Source: JBHHZI01 sp046757965
GTDB taxonomy: Bacteria; Acidobacteriota; Polarisedimenticolia; SMYD01
Assembly (NCBI GenBank): GCA_046757965.1
Contig: JBHHZI010000031.1
Location: forward strand, 1 to 25,286
DNA: 25,286 nucleotides
Direction: 5' to 3'
A model generated the notes under the pieces. The model made no database searches, was not told where the DNA came from, and saw only the letters and a program-made list of their open reading frames with translations. This document shows positions 15,171 to 23,225 of this stretch, in pieces; within the stretch, counting starts at the first letter, position 1; each line of letters starts with the position of its first letter. A program made the position numbers and the translations under genes.

Positions 15171-16139
15171 ATGACCCGCGTCCTCGAGCCTCCGTCCGCC
15201 GGATCCATCGATGCGGCGCGCGCGCGCCTGCGCGGGATCAGCCTGCGCACGCCGCTGATCCCCCTGGCGATCGACGAGGCCCCGGCCCAGATCTGGCTGA
15301 AGCTGGAGAACCTGCAACCGATCGGCTCGTTCAAGATCCGGGGCGCCGGCAACGCCATGGCCGCCGCCGACCCTGCCGACCTGGCGGGTGGCGTCTACAC
15401 GGCCAGTGCCGGAAACATGGCGCAGGGAGTGGCCTGGAACGCCCGTCGCCTGGGCGTACGCTGTCGGGTCATCGTGCCGGATCACGCGCCGCAGACGAAG
15501 GTCGACGCCATCCGGAGACTTGGCGGCGAGGTGGTGAAGGTGTCGTTCGACGACTGGTGGCAGATCATCGTGACGCACCACAGCCGCGGCGAGGAGGGCC
15601 TCTTCATTCACCCGGTCTGCTCCCCCGAGGTGATCGCCGGGAACGCGACCATCGGGTCGGAGATCCTGGAGGATCTTCCGGACGTCGACAGCGTGGTGGT
15701 CCCGTACGGAGGTGGAGGCCTGAGCGCGGGCATCGCCGCGGCGATCAAGGCACGACGACCCGAGGTGAAGATCCTCGCCTGCGAGGTCGAGACCGCCGCA
15801 CCGCTGGCCGCATCGCTGGCCGCCGGGGAGGCGCGGGAGATCGAGCATCGCGCCAGCTTCGTCGACGGCATCGGCGGCCGGAGCACTCTCGCCGAGATGT
15901 GGCCGCTGGTCAGCCAGCTCCTCGACGGCTCTCTGGTCCAGACGCTGGACGACGTGGCCGGCGCCATCCGGCTGCTGGCCCGCCGTCAGCACGTCATCGC
16001 GGAGGGCGCCGGCGCCACGTCCGTCGCAGCGGCGCTGAACGGAGAGGCCGGGACGGGCCGGGTGGTCTGCGTCGTCTCCGGCGGGAACATCGACGCCCGC
16101 GTGCTGTGTCGGATCCTCGCCGGCGAGACGCCCGACTGA
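15171..16139 (+). CDS. Threonine/serine dehydratase-like PLP enzyme (fold type II)
   Basis: A 322-residue fold-type II enzyme. The PLP lysine is K55 in GSFKIRGAGN, with the substrate loop SAGNMAQG, the phosphate-binding GGGGLSAG, and SGGN near the C-terminus. There is no C-terminal ACT regulatory domain, so it resembles catabolic threonine dehydratase or serine racemase-type enzymes rather than biosynthetic IlvA. The substrate is uncertain. The ATG at 15171 is preferred over GTG at 15162. It follows asnS after 49 bp and ends just before a hairpin shared with the convergent transketolase gene. Confidence 0.87.
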   Translation: MTRVLEPPSAGSIDAARARLRGISLRTPLIPLAIDEAPAQIWLKLENLQPIGSFKIRGAGNAMAAADPADLAGGVYTASAGNMAQGVAWNARRLGVRCRVIVPDHAPQTKVDAIRRLGGEVVKVSFDDWWQIIVTHHSRGEEGLFIHPVCSPEVIAGNATIGSEILEDLPDVDSVVVPYGGGGLSAGIAAAIKARRPEVKILACEVETAAPLAASLAAGEAREIEHRASFVDGIGGRSTLAEMWPLVSQLLDGSLVQTLDDVAGAIRLLARRQHVIAEGAGATSVAAALNGEAGTGRVVCVVSGGNIDARVLCRILAGETPD

Positions 16140-16149
16140 TCGGTCGATT

Positions 16150-16169
16150 GCCGGGCCGGAGGGCCCGGC
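16150..16169. terminator. GC-rich hairpin between convergent genes
   Basis: A perfect 8-bp stem (GCCGGGCC / GGCCCGGC) closed by the 4-nt loop GGAG fills the 31-bp gap between the convergent dehydratase and transketolase genes. Neither side has a U-run, so this may stop transcription weakly in both directions or act as an mRNA 3' stabiliser. Confidence 0.55.
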
Positions 16170-16170
16170 G

Positions 16171-18216
16171 TCAGCACCCCGCCGGCAGGAGTTGCCGGAC
16201 GCGCGCGACGACCCCGGCGGGCGTGAAACCGAACCGTTCCATCAGCACGGGTCCAGGCGCCGACGCCCCGAATCGATCGAGACAGAGACAGCCACCGGCC
16301 GGACCGACGAACCGGTCCCAGCCGAGCGACGCTCCGGCCTCGATGGCCAGGCGCACAGGCACCTGCGGCGGCAGGACGCTCTCACGATAGTCGGCGGGCT
16401 GGCGGTCGAAGAGTTCCCACGAGGGAAACGACACGACGCGGGTGGGTACGCCGCCGGCCTCGAGCTCCCGGCGGGCGCTCAGGGCCAGCGACACCTCCGA
16501 ACCGCTGGCCATCAGGATCGCCGCAGGCGTGCCACTCGCCTCCGCCAGGACATAGGCGCCTCTCTCCACACCCACCGAGGCATCCGGCCTGTCGCGGGCA
16601 AGCACCGGAAGCTTCTGGCGACTCAGGACCAGGGCGGTGGGATGGTCCCGGTGCCTCAGTGCCTCGCGCCAGGCCTCGACGGTCTCCACGGCATCCGCCG
16701 GGCGGATCACGACCAGGCCGGGGATGGCTCGCAGCGAGGCGAGCTGCTCGATCGGCTGATGGGTCGGACCATCCTCACCCACACCGATGGAATCGTGACT
16801 GAACACGTAGATCACGCCCAGCCCGGAGAGAGCCGCGAGACGGATGGCCGGGCGCATGTAGTCGGAGAAGATCAGAAACGTGGCTCCGAACGGGATGAAC
16901 CCTCGATGCAGGGCCACGCCGTTGAGGATCGCCCCCATGCCGTGCTCCCGCACCCCGAAGTGCAGGATGCGACCCTCGAACGCTCCGGCCTGGATCGAAC
17001 CGCCGTCTGGAATGTCGGTCCTGTTGGAGCCGGCCAGATCCGCCGACCCTCCGACCAGGGTCGGGATCGCCGGTGCCACGGCCGCGATCACGCGGCCGGA
17101 GGCGGTCCGGGTGGCCATGTCGTCCGTGTCGGCTGCAAACGCCGGCAGCGCAGACTCCCATCCGGCGGGCAACGGGGAAGCCGTGGCCGCATCGAACGCG
17201 GCGGCCGCTTCCGGGTCAGCGGCAGCCAGTGCCGCCCGCCGCGTCTCCCACTCGCGCCGGCCGGCGCACCCGCGGGCGGCCTGCTCGCGCAGGGGCGCGC
17301 CGGCCGCCTCCGGGACGACGAACGTCTCATCCGGCTGCCACCCCATTCCCTCCTTGGTCGCGGCCACCTCGGCCGCGCCCAGGGGCGACCCGTGAGATGC
17401 GGCGGTTCCTTCCTTGGTGGGAGCGCCACGGGCGATCCGGGTGCGAGCGGCGATCAGGCTGGGGCGTTGCGTCTCCTCGATGGCCGCCGCAAGCGCGGTC
17501 TCGATCTGTGCGGGATCGTGTCCGTCGATCGACTGAACATGCCAGCCGTATGCTCGGTAGCGGGCGACGACATCCTCACCGAAGGCGAGGGAGGTCGCGC
17601 CGTCGATGGTGATGCGATTGTCGTCATAGATGACGCAGAGACGGTCCAGCGCCAGGTGACCGGCGGTGGACGATGCCTCGGACGCCACGCCCTCCATCAT
17701 GTCGCCGTCGGAGGCCACAACCCAGGTCCGGTGATCGACCAGGACATGCCCGTCTCGATTGAAGCGGGCCGCCAGGAGTCTCTCGGCGACGGCCATGCCC
17801 ACGCCGTTGCCGACGCCTTGCCCGAGCGGGCCGGTCGTCGCCTCCACGCCCGGCGTCCGCCCGAACTCGGGGTGTCCCGGTGTGATCGAGCCCCATTGCC
17901 GGAACCGGCGCAGGTCGTCGCAGGAGACGGCAAAGCCCGACAGATGCAGCAACGCATAGAGCAGCATGGAGGCGTGGCCACACGACAGGATGAATCGGTC
18001 CCGGTCCGGCCAGTCCGGCGCCGTCGGATCGAACCGGAGGAACCGCGACCACAGGATCAACCCGACGTCAGCGAGACCCATCGGTGCGCCCGGGTGCCCC
18101 GAACCGGCCTTCTCCACGGCATCCATGGCCAGGGCCCGGATGGTCTGCACGCAGAGCTCGTCAGCCGCAGTGTAGGTCGATGTCACGGCGTGGTTGTCTG
18201 GCCGGGTCGCCGTCAC
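16171..18216 (-). CDS. tkt: Transketolase
   Basis: A thiamine diphosphate enzyme that moves two-carbon ketol units in the pentose phosphate and Calvin-type pathways. The N-terminal part has ALAMDAVEKAGSGHPGAPMG, SCGHASMLLYALLH, TTGPLGQGVGNGVGMA and the ThDP/metal motif SDGDMMEGVASEASS ending in DDNRITIDG. The pyrimidine domain has FGVREHGMGAILNG and HDSIGVGEDGPTHQP. Length is 681 from GTG 18216, which sits 1 nt after the stop of the upstream V4R-like gene and suggests coupling. A GTG at 18186 (671 residues, MTSTYTAADEL) aligns better with the usual N-terminus and is an equal candidate. Neither has a clear ribosome binding site. Confidence 0.94.
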   Translation of the reverse strand: MTATRPDNHAVTSTYTAADELCVQTIRALAMDAVEKAGSGHPGAPMGLADVGLILWSRFLRFDPTAPDWPDRDRFILSCGHASMLLYALLHLSGFAVSCDDLRRFRQWGSITPGHPEFGRTPGVEATTGPLGQGVGNGVGMAVAERLLAARFNRDGHVLVDHRTWVVASDGDMMEGVASEASSTAGHLALDRLCVIYDDNRITIDGATSLAFGEDVVARYRAYGWHVQSIDGHDPAQIETALAAAIEETQRPSLIAARTRIARGAPTKEGTAASHGSPLGAAEVAATKEGMGWQPDETFVVPEAAGAPLREQAARGCAGRREWETRRAALAAADPEAAAAFDAATASPLPAGWESALPAFAADTDDMATRTASGRVIAAVAPAIPTLVGGSADLAGSNRTDIPDGGSIQAGAFEGRILHFGVREHGMGAILNGVALHRGFIPFGATFLIFSDYMRPAIRLAALSGLGVIYVFSHDSIGVGEDGPTHQPIEQLASLRAIPGLVVIRPADAVETVEAWREALRHRDHPTALVLSRQKLPVLARDRPDASVGVERGAYVLAEASGTPAAILMASGSEVSLALSARRELEAGGVPTRVVSFPSWELFDRQPADYRESVLPPQVPVRLAIEAGASLGWDRFVGPAGGCLCLDRFGASAPGPVLMERFGFTPAGVVARVRQLLPAGC

Positions 18217-18217
18217 G

Positions 18218-18796
18218 TCAGGCCCGGGCGCGGGGGACGGGCAGCGTCCAGGAGATCTCGTACTGACACACGGCATCCCCCCGGGCGCGACACCGGACAT
18301 GGTCCACCTCGACGTTCTCGCCCCCGCAGATCTCCACGGCCCGCTGATGCCAGCCGATCACGGTGTAGCAATCGGCCTCCGAGAATCCCTCGCTGTCGAA
18401 GGTGGTCAGCCGGCATGAGTTCTCGCCGGTCTGCTCGTAGGTCCGGTGGCCCGTATCGTAGTAGAGCTGGTAGATCGCCGGCGCCCGCCGGAGCAGGCCG
18501 TGAGGATCGCCCGCATGGACGAAGACCGAGTGGACTCCGGCCAGGTTCACATCCGCCGACTGGAAACCGAGCCGGAGGAAGGTGTCCGCCGCGCCCTTTC
18601 CCAGGACGTTCATGACAGCCGAGTCGATCCGTTCGCCCAGATCGAATGTGTACCACTGGGCCGGCAAGAGCTTCGTGGTGACTCGCCGGTCTTCTTCCGA
18701 AAGGGCGTCGAGAAGGCGGGCCAGGCCCTCCTCTCCGAACTGTTCCCGGACGAAATCGAGCCGCGAAAGAAGAACGCTTCCCTTGACGTTCGACAT
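18218..18796 (-). CDS. V4R / DUF2378-like small sensory protein
   Basis: A 192-residue cytosolic protein without a signal peptide. It starts with a helical part (NVKGSVLLSRLDFVREQFG), followed by LPAQWYTFDLGERID. The C-terminal half ends in VDHVRCRARGDAVCQYEISW, the Cys-x(n)-G-D-x2-C-x-Y pattern typical of V4R-type ligand-binding domains and of the Myxococcus paralogous family TIGR02265/DUF2378. Such proteins are thought to bind small hydrophobic ligands or metals. The family assignment is from memory of motifs and is moderate. It overlaps nothing but lies 1 nt upstream of the transketolase start, so the pair is an operon. A CGGGGA lies about 5 nt before the ATG. A TTGACC on the minus strand (18866-18871) could be its -35 but has no good -10. 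Confidence 0.7.
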   Translation of the reverse strand: MSNVKGSVLLSRLDFVREQFGEEGLARLLDALSEEDRRVTTKLLPAQWYTFDLGERIDSAVMNVLGKGAADTFLRLGFQSADVNLAGVHSVFVHAGDPHGLLRRAPAIYQLYYDTGHRTYEQTGENSCRLTTFDSEGFSEADCYTVIGWHQRAVEICGGENVEVDHVRCRARGDAVCQYEISWTLPVPRARA

Positions 18797-18876
18797 GAGT
18801 CCCCGTGCAGACCGCAGGAGCCCGGACAGCAGGCGAACGCCACGTTAACGGCAAGACCGGGCAGCGGTCAAGCAGT

Positions 18877-18885
18877 TGCTAAGAT
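18877..18885 (+). promoter_or_regulatory. Extended -10 element before the hydrolase gene
   Basis: TGCTAAGAT fits an extended -10 (TG, one base, TAAGAT). Transcription would begin near 18892, only about 7 nt before the chosen ATG, so the mRNA would be nearly leaderless. No -35 is seen. Confidence 0.35.
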
Positions 18886-18898
18886 GCCCCTCCTGCCC

Positions 18899-19888
18899 AT
18901 GCAAGACAGCGACCTCCCAGCCTTCCGGCCTCCCCCCTGGCTCCGCGGATGCCACCGGCAGACGGTCGGCGGGGCCTTCCTCGCGCCGCCGGCCCTGCCG
19001 ACCGCACGCCCTGCCGAGCGACTGACGGTCGATCTCGAGGACGGCGAGAAGCTGCTCCTCGTCCGGAACAGGCCGGCGGGCCGCCCGCGGGGTCGCCTCC
19101 TGCTGCTCCATGGACTCGGGGGGTGCGCGGAGTCACGGCACCTGCGCCACCTGACGGAGGCGGCGGTGCCCCGGGGGTGGGAGACCGTGCGGGTCAACGG
19201 GCGCGGCGCCGGTGAGGGGATGCCCCTCTCACCTCATATTCCCCATGCCGGCTGCTGGGCGGACGTGGCGGCGGTGATCGCCGCGTCTCCATTCTCCGAC
19301 GCGGCGGCCGGTTCGCCGCTGATCGGCGTCGGCGTCTCCCTCGGGGGATCCATCCTGCTGTCCCATCTCGGACGGACCGGCGATGCCAGCGGGCTCGACG
19401 GCGCCATGGCGTTGAATCCGCCCACCGATCTCGCGTGGTCACTGGCCGAACTCGAGCGTCCGGCGAACAGCCTTTACCACCTCTACTACACGACCCTGCT
19501 GCGCCGCGACATGCGGCGGCGCGCGCGCCTCTACCCGGACCGCTATCGCCCTCCGGCCTGGGCCCGGCATCGATCCGTGCGCGCCATCGATGAAGCCTAC
19601 GTCGCCGCCGACGCCGGGTTCACCTCCGCCGCGGCGTATTATGCCGGCTGTTCGGCATCGGACCACATGGCCGGCATCAAGACACCGACCTGGGTGCTCA
19701 CGGCCCGGGACGACCCGTTCGTGCCGCTGGCAATGCTACGTCGCGATCTCGCCGGCGCCCCCGGCGTCCGGCTGACGGTCCAGCCTGCCGGCGGACATCT
19801 GGGTTACCTCGAGCGCCGGAACGGACGCCTGTCGTTCTGGGGGTCCCGCGCGGTCCTCGCCGGAGCGGCCATCCTGGCCGGGTCATGA
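18899..19888 (+). CDS. Alpha/beta-fold hydrolase, YheT family
   Basis: A 329-residue hydrolase. The N-terminus FRPPPWLRGCHRQT matches the conserved start of YheT proteins (family pattern P-x2-L-x2-x-H-x-QT). The catalytic triad is visible: S147 in the nucleophile elbow GVSLGG, an Asp at 271 or 272 in TARDDPFVP, and H300 in GGHLGYL. The oxyanion region is LLLLHGLGG. YheT enzymes act as esterases of largely unknown physiological substrate. ATG 18899 was chosen; an in-frame ATG at 18884 overlaps the predicted -10. The gene is divergent from the V4R-like gene and stands 82 bp before rimO. Confidence 0.87.
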   Translation: MQDSDLPAFRPPPWLRGCHRQTVGGAFLAPPALPTARPAERLTVDLEDGEKLLLVRNRPAGRPRGRLLLLHGLGGCAESRHLRHLTEAAVPRGWETVRVNGRGAGEGMPLSPHIPHAGCWADVAAVIAASPFSDAAAGSPLIGVGVSLGGSILLSHLGRTGDASGLDGAMALNPPTDLAWSLAELERPANSLYHLYYTTLLRRDMRRRARLYPDRYRPPAWARHRSVRAIDEAYVAADAGFTSAAAYYAGCSASDHMAGIKTPTWVLTARDDPFVPLAMLRRDLAGAPGVRLTVQPAGGHLGYLERRNGRLSFWGSRAVLAGAAILAGS

Positions 19889-19936
19889 CGATGGCGCGGC
19901 CACACCTGGCGGCCGGCCGCGACCATCGGGCCCATC

Positions 19937-19945
19937 TGGTAACCT
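19937..19945 (+). promoter_or_regulatory. Extended -10-like element before rimO
   Basis: TGGTAACCT has the TG-N-TA...T layout of an extended -10, although TAACCT itself is a modest match. Transcription would start near 19952, about 19 nt before the rimO ATG. No -35 is apparent. Confidence 0.3.
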
Positions 19946-19970
19946 CGTGCATCTATCCCGTCAGTGTCGA

Positions 19971-21380
19971 ATGTCACCGCCAGTGAGCAAGAATCGAAAG
20001 ATCGGATTCGTCTCCCTCGGCTGTCCGAAGAACACGGTGGACAGCGAGGTCATGATCGGGCACCTCGGTGAGGCGGGAGCGGAGTTGACGACGCGCCCCG
20101 AAGAGGCCGATGTGATCGTGGTGAACACGTGCGGGTTCATCGATGCAGCGCGACGGGAATCGATCGATGCCATCCTCGAGGCCGTGCAGCACAAGACCGG
20201 CGGCCGCTGCCGGCGCGTCGTGGTCGCGGGCTGCATGGTGCAGCGCTACGGGACCGAACTGGCCCGCGAGATCCCGGAGGTCGACGCCTTCGTCGACCTC
20301 GATTCGCTGGCCTCCATAGCCACTGCCACGGGCCTGGCGGCCGGTGGGGCCTCCCTCGGATCCGGTTTGCCGGCCCTCCCCACCCATCCGGGTCCAGTCG
20401 GCCACATGAACCCGGGACCGCGGCCTGCAACCTACATTCATGATGCCGCGACGCCCCGACAACGGATCACACCCTCCTGGACCGCTTACATCAAGATCGC
20501 CGAGGGGTGCGACAACACCTGCGCGTTCTGTGCCATCCCGCGGTTCCGAGGTGCGTTCCGCTCACGCCCCCTGGCAGACATCGAGGCGGAGGCAAACCGG
20601 CTGGCCGCGGAGGGCGTGCGCGAGATCAACCTCATCGCGCAGGACTCGACCGCCTACGGTTCGGACATCGGCATGACGCAGGGCCCGGCCACACTGCTGA
20701 CGGCGCTCTCCGGCATCGATGGCATTCGCTGGGTCCGCCTGTTCTACGTCTACCCGAACAAGCTGACCGAACGGTTGCTGGAGGTGATGGGCGAGAAGGA
20801 AACCGTGGCCCGATACGTCGACATCCCGCTGCAGCATGCCTCGCGTGACGTCCTGGCGCGGATGCGCCGGGGCGGGTCGGGAGAGACACATCTTCGCCTC
20901 CTCGAACGCATTCGCCGCGCCGTTCCCGGCGTCAGCATCCGCACCACGTTCATCGTCGGCTTTCCCGGAGAGACTGATGCCGACCACCGGCAAGTCCTCG
21001 ACCTGGCGCGCGAGGCGCGATTCGATCACCTGGGTGTATTCACGTACAGTCATGAGGACCATACTCCGGCGGCGGATCTCGTCGATGACGTGCCCGGGGA
21101 GGTGAAGGACGAGCGCCAGAAGGAGCTGATGAAGCTGCAGGAAGGCATCGCCGACGAGATCCAGAAGCGCCGCCTCGGCAAGACCTTCCCGGTGCTGTGC
21201 GAGGGCGCCTGTGACGAGACCGATCACCTCCTGCAGGGGCGTCTCGAGGGACAGGCCCCGGACGTGGACGGCCGTGTCCTGATCAATGACGGTCACGCCC
21301 GGCCAGGCACGTTCGTCAACGTGCGGATCACCGGAACCTATCCGTTCGATCTCATCGGTCGAGTCGTCGGTCCGGCCTGA
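19971..21380 (+). CDS. rimO: Ribosomal protein S12 methylthiotransferase
   Basis: RimO adds a methylthio group to the conserved Asp of ribosomal protein S12. It has two iron-sulfur clusters. The N-terminal domain ligands are C18 (SLGCPKN), C54 (VNTCGF) and C88 (VAGCMVQRY). The radical SAM ligands are C180, C184 and C187 (CDNTCAFC), followed by AIPRFRG. YVDIPLQHAS and TTFIVGFPGE are further family segments, and a C-terminal TRAM domain ends the protein. SLGCPKN separates RimO from MiaB. ATG 19971 was chosen, although GTG 19947 and GTG 19983 are also in frame; none has a good Shine-Dalgarno. There is an insertion of about 35 Gly/Pro-rich residues (about 125-160) before the radical SAM core. Confidence 0.95.
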   Translation: MSPPVSKNRKIGFVSLGCPKNTVDSEVMIGHLGEAGAELTTRPEEADVIVVNTCGFIDAARRESIDAILEAVQHKTGGRCRRVVVAGCMVQRYGTELAREIPEVDAFVDLDSLASIATATGLAAGGASLGSGLPALPTHPGPVGHMNPGPRPATYIHDAATPRQRITPSWTAYIKIAEGCDNTCAFCAIPRFRGAFRSRPLADIEAEANRLAAEGVREINLIAQDSTAYGSDIGMTQGPATLLTALSGIDGIRWVRLFYVYPNKLTERLLEVMGEKETVARYVDIPLQHASRDVLARMRRGGSGETHLRLLERIRRAVPGVSIRTTFIVGFPGETDADHRQVLDLAREARFDHLGVFTYSHEDHTPAADLVDDVPGEVKDERQKELMKLQEGIADEIQKRRLGKTFPVLCEGACDETDHLLQGRLEGQAPDVDGRVLINDGHARPGTFVNVRITGTYPFDLIGRVVGPA

Positions 21381-21397
21381 GCGGCGAGGAGCGTGTC

Positions 21398-21856
21398 ATG
21401 AGGCCCGGTCGCCGCCTGCTGATCCTCCTTGCCACCGGATTCGGCTCGGGCTACTCCCCCATCATTCCCGGCACAGCCGGAACACTGGCCGCCCTTCCCG
21501 TCGCCTGGCTCGCCGGTCGATGGCTCTCACCCGCGGCGTTCACCGGCCTCGCCATCCTCTTCGTGGCGCCGGCCATTCTGGCCGCCGAGGTCGGCGGGCG
21601 GCACTTCCGCGCCAAGGACCCGGGCCACGTGGTGGTGGACGAGTGGGCGGGCCTGTTCGTCACGCTGGCGGGACACGGCATCGGCTGGCGGGAACTCCTG
21701 GTCGCCTTCTTCGCCTTCCGGCTGTTCGATATCGTCAAACCGTTTCCGGCCCGCCGGCTCGAATCGTTGCCGGGAGGGACCGGCATCGTCCTCGATGACA
21801 TCGCAGCCGGCCTGTACGCGAACCTGGCACTGTGGATGGTGATGAGGATCTGGTGA
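21398..21856 (+). CDS. pgpA: Phosphatidylglycerophosphatase A
   Basis: PgpA dephosphorylates phosphatidylglycerol phosphate in the inner membrane. The 152 residues include three or more hydrophobic segments. Conserved polar motifs are GSGYSPIIPGTAGTL near the N-terminus, DPGHVVVDEWAGL (acidic active-site residues), FRLFDIVKPFP and GIVLDDIAAGL. The gene begins 17 nt after rimO and its TGA overlaps the ribF GTG by 4 nt. Confidence 0.93.
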   Translation: MRPGRRLLILLATGFGSGYSPIIPGTAGTLAALPVAWLAGRWLSPAAFTGLAILFVAPAILAAEVGGRHFRAKDPGHVVVDEWAGLFVTLAGHGIGWRELLVAFFAFRLFDIVKPFPARRLESLPGGTGIVLDDIAAGLYANLALWMVMRIW

Positions 21857-22791
21857 GCCGACCGACCGCAGCGCGAGTCATCCATGACCCGACCGGCGTC
21901 GACAACAACCTGCCGTCTCCGGTGGCGACCATCGGCAACTTCGACGGCGTTCACCGTGGACATCAGAAGATCCTCGAGACGCTGCAAGACAGGGCCCGTG
22001 CCCTCGACGGCACCACCGTCGTCATCACCTTCAATCCGCATCCCCAGAAGGTGCTGCACCCCGATTCCGCACCGCGTCTCATCGACACACCGGCACAGAA
22101 ACACCGCCGGCTGGCGTCCGCCGGCGCGGACGTCATCTATGAGCTGCCGTTCACGCGCGCGCTCGCCGCGCTGACACCGGACGAGTTCGTCCAGCAGACG
22201 CTGCTGCGGCCCCTCCGGGTCCGCGAGGTCTGGATCGGGCGTAACTTCCGGTTCGGTCACGGACGCACCGGCGACTTCGAGACCCTCGAGACACTCGGGC
22301 GGGCCCACGGGTTCAGCGCCCGGCCGGTCGACGGAGTCCGCCACTCCGGGATCCGGATCAGCTCCAGCCGTGTCCGGGAGAGCCTGGCGGCCGGGGATAT
22401 CGAGACCGCTCGCGCTCTCCTCGGTCACCACCCCGAGTTGATCGGGCGGGTCTATCGCGGGGATGGGAGAGGACATGACCTCGGGTTCCCCACCGCCAAC
22501 CTGAACATCGAGAACGAACTTCTGCCGCTCACCGGCGTCTATGCCACGCTCCTCCAGGACGGCGACATCTCCAGGCCCTCGGTGACCAACATCGGCTCGC
22601 GGCCGACGTTTCCCGGCGCGGGAGCGGCGGTGGAAGCACACGTGCTGGACTTCGACGCCGACCTATATGATCGAACGGTGGCCCTGCAGTTCGTGGCCCG
22701 CCTGCGCGATGAGAAACGGTTCGCGGATCTGGCCGCCCTGAAGGCGCAGATTGTTCTGGATACACGGAAGGCCCGGGAGATGCTGAGCTGA
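21853..22791 (+). CDS. ribF: Bifunctional riboflavin kinase / FAD synthetase
   Basis: RibF phosphorylates riboflavin to FMN and adenylates FMN to FAD. The N-terminal adenylyltransferase domain has ATIGNFDGVHRGHQ, the ATP-site segments WIGRNFRFGHGRTGD and ISSSRVRESL. The C-terminal riboflavin kinase domain has GRVYRGDGRGHDLGFPTANL, NIGSRPTF and VLDFDADLYD. Length 312 is normal. The GTG at 21853 overlaps the pgpA stop (GTGA) and has GAGGA about 7 nt upstream inside pgpA, so it is preferred to the in-frame GTG at 21832. Confidence 0.94.
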   Translation: MSRPTAARVIHDPTGVDNNLPSPVATIGNFDGVHRGHQKILETLQDRARALDGTTVVITFNPHPQKVLHPDSAPRLIDTPAQKHRRLASAGADVIYELPFTRALAALTPDEFVQQTLLRPLRVREVWIGRNFRFGHGRTGDFETLETLGRAHGFSARPVDGVRHSGIRISSSRVRESLAAGDIETARALLGHHPELIGRVYRGDGRGHDLGFPTANLNIENELLPLTGVYATLLQDGDISRPSVTNIGSRPTFPGAGAAVEAHVLDFDADLYDRTVALQFVARLRDEKRFADLAALKAQIVLDTRKAREMLS

Positions 22792-23225
22792 TGCGACGCG
22801 CGACAGAATCGAGCACCACAGGGGACGCCATCCTGGCGATACTGCTCGTCGTGGCCGGGGCATGCACCACGTCCCATGCCCCGGCACCAGCCCGTCAGGT
22901 GGTGGAGACGTTCAGCCACCTGTACTTCGAGCTGGCCCGTCCCGCAGACGCCCAGACCCTCGCCTCCGGCGCCGTCGCCGAGGCGCTGGAGGAGGAGGTG
23001 GCGCTGCTCGTCGGCGTCCCGCGGCCGGAGGCGCCGGTGGCCACCGCTGCGGTCGTGAAGGACGAGCTGTTCGACGGTGGGGCGCTGGTGAAGTTCACCG
23101 TGGAGGTGCGATCCTTGCCGGATTCCGGCTCATCCCGGGGCAGCACGCCCCTTCTGGTGAACATGGATCTGTTCGTCCGCGAGGTCGACGGGACCTGGAA
23201 GGTGGTGGACTGGGCTCGCCAGTGA
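22791..23225 (+). CDS. Small hypothetical lipoprotein-like protein
   Basis: A 144-residue protein. Residues 12-24 are hydrophobic and end in VAGAC (Cys 25), a near-lipobox, so export and possibly lipidation are likely. The mature part alternates helix and strand: VVETFSHLYFELARP, VKFTVEVRSL, LLVNMDLFVREVDGTWKVVDWARQ. The ending, a strand with V-D-G-T-W-K-V-V-D-W, resembles small NTF2/SnoaL-like alpha-beta folds, but no family is assigned. Its ATG shares one base with the ribF TGA, and its TGA overlaps the Rieske GTG by 4 nt. Confidence 0.7.
   Translation: MRRATESSTTGDAILAILLVVAGACTTSHAPAPARQVVETFSHLYFELARPADAQTLASGAVAEALEEEVALLVGVPRPEAPVATAAVVKDELFDGGALVKFTVEVRSLPDSGSSRGSTPLLVNMDLFVREVDGTWKVVDWARQ

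Noticed and set aside
13898..15358. 486-codon minus-strand frame opposite asnS
   Set aside because: Antisense shadow of AsnRS extending into the dehydratase; no recognisable domain.
16192..18615. 807-codon plus-strand frame opposite transketolase
   Set aside because: Antisense shadow spanning two secure genes; composition is Arg/Gly/Asp-biased with no domain.
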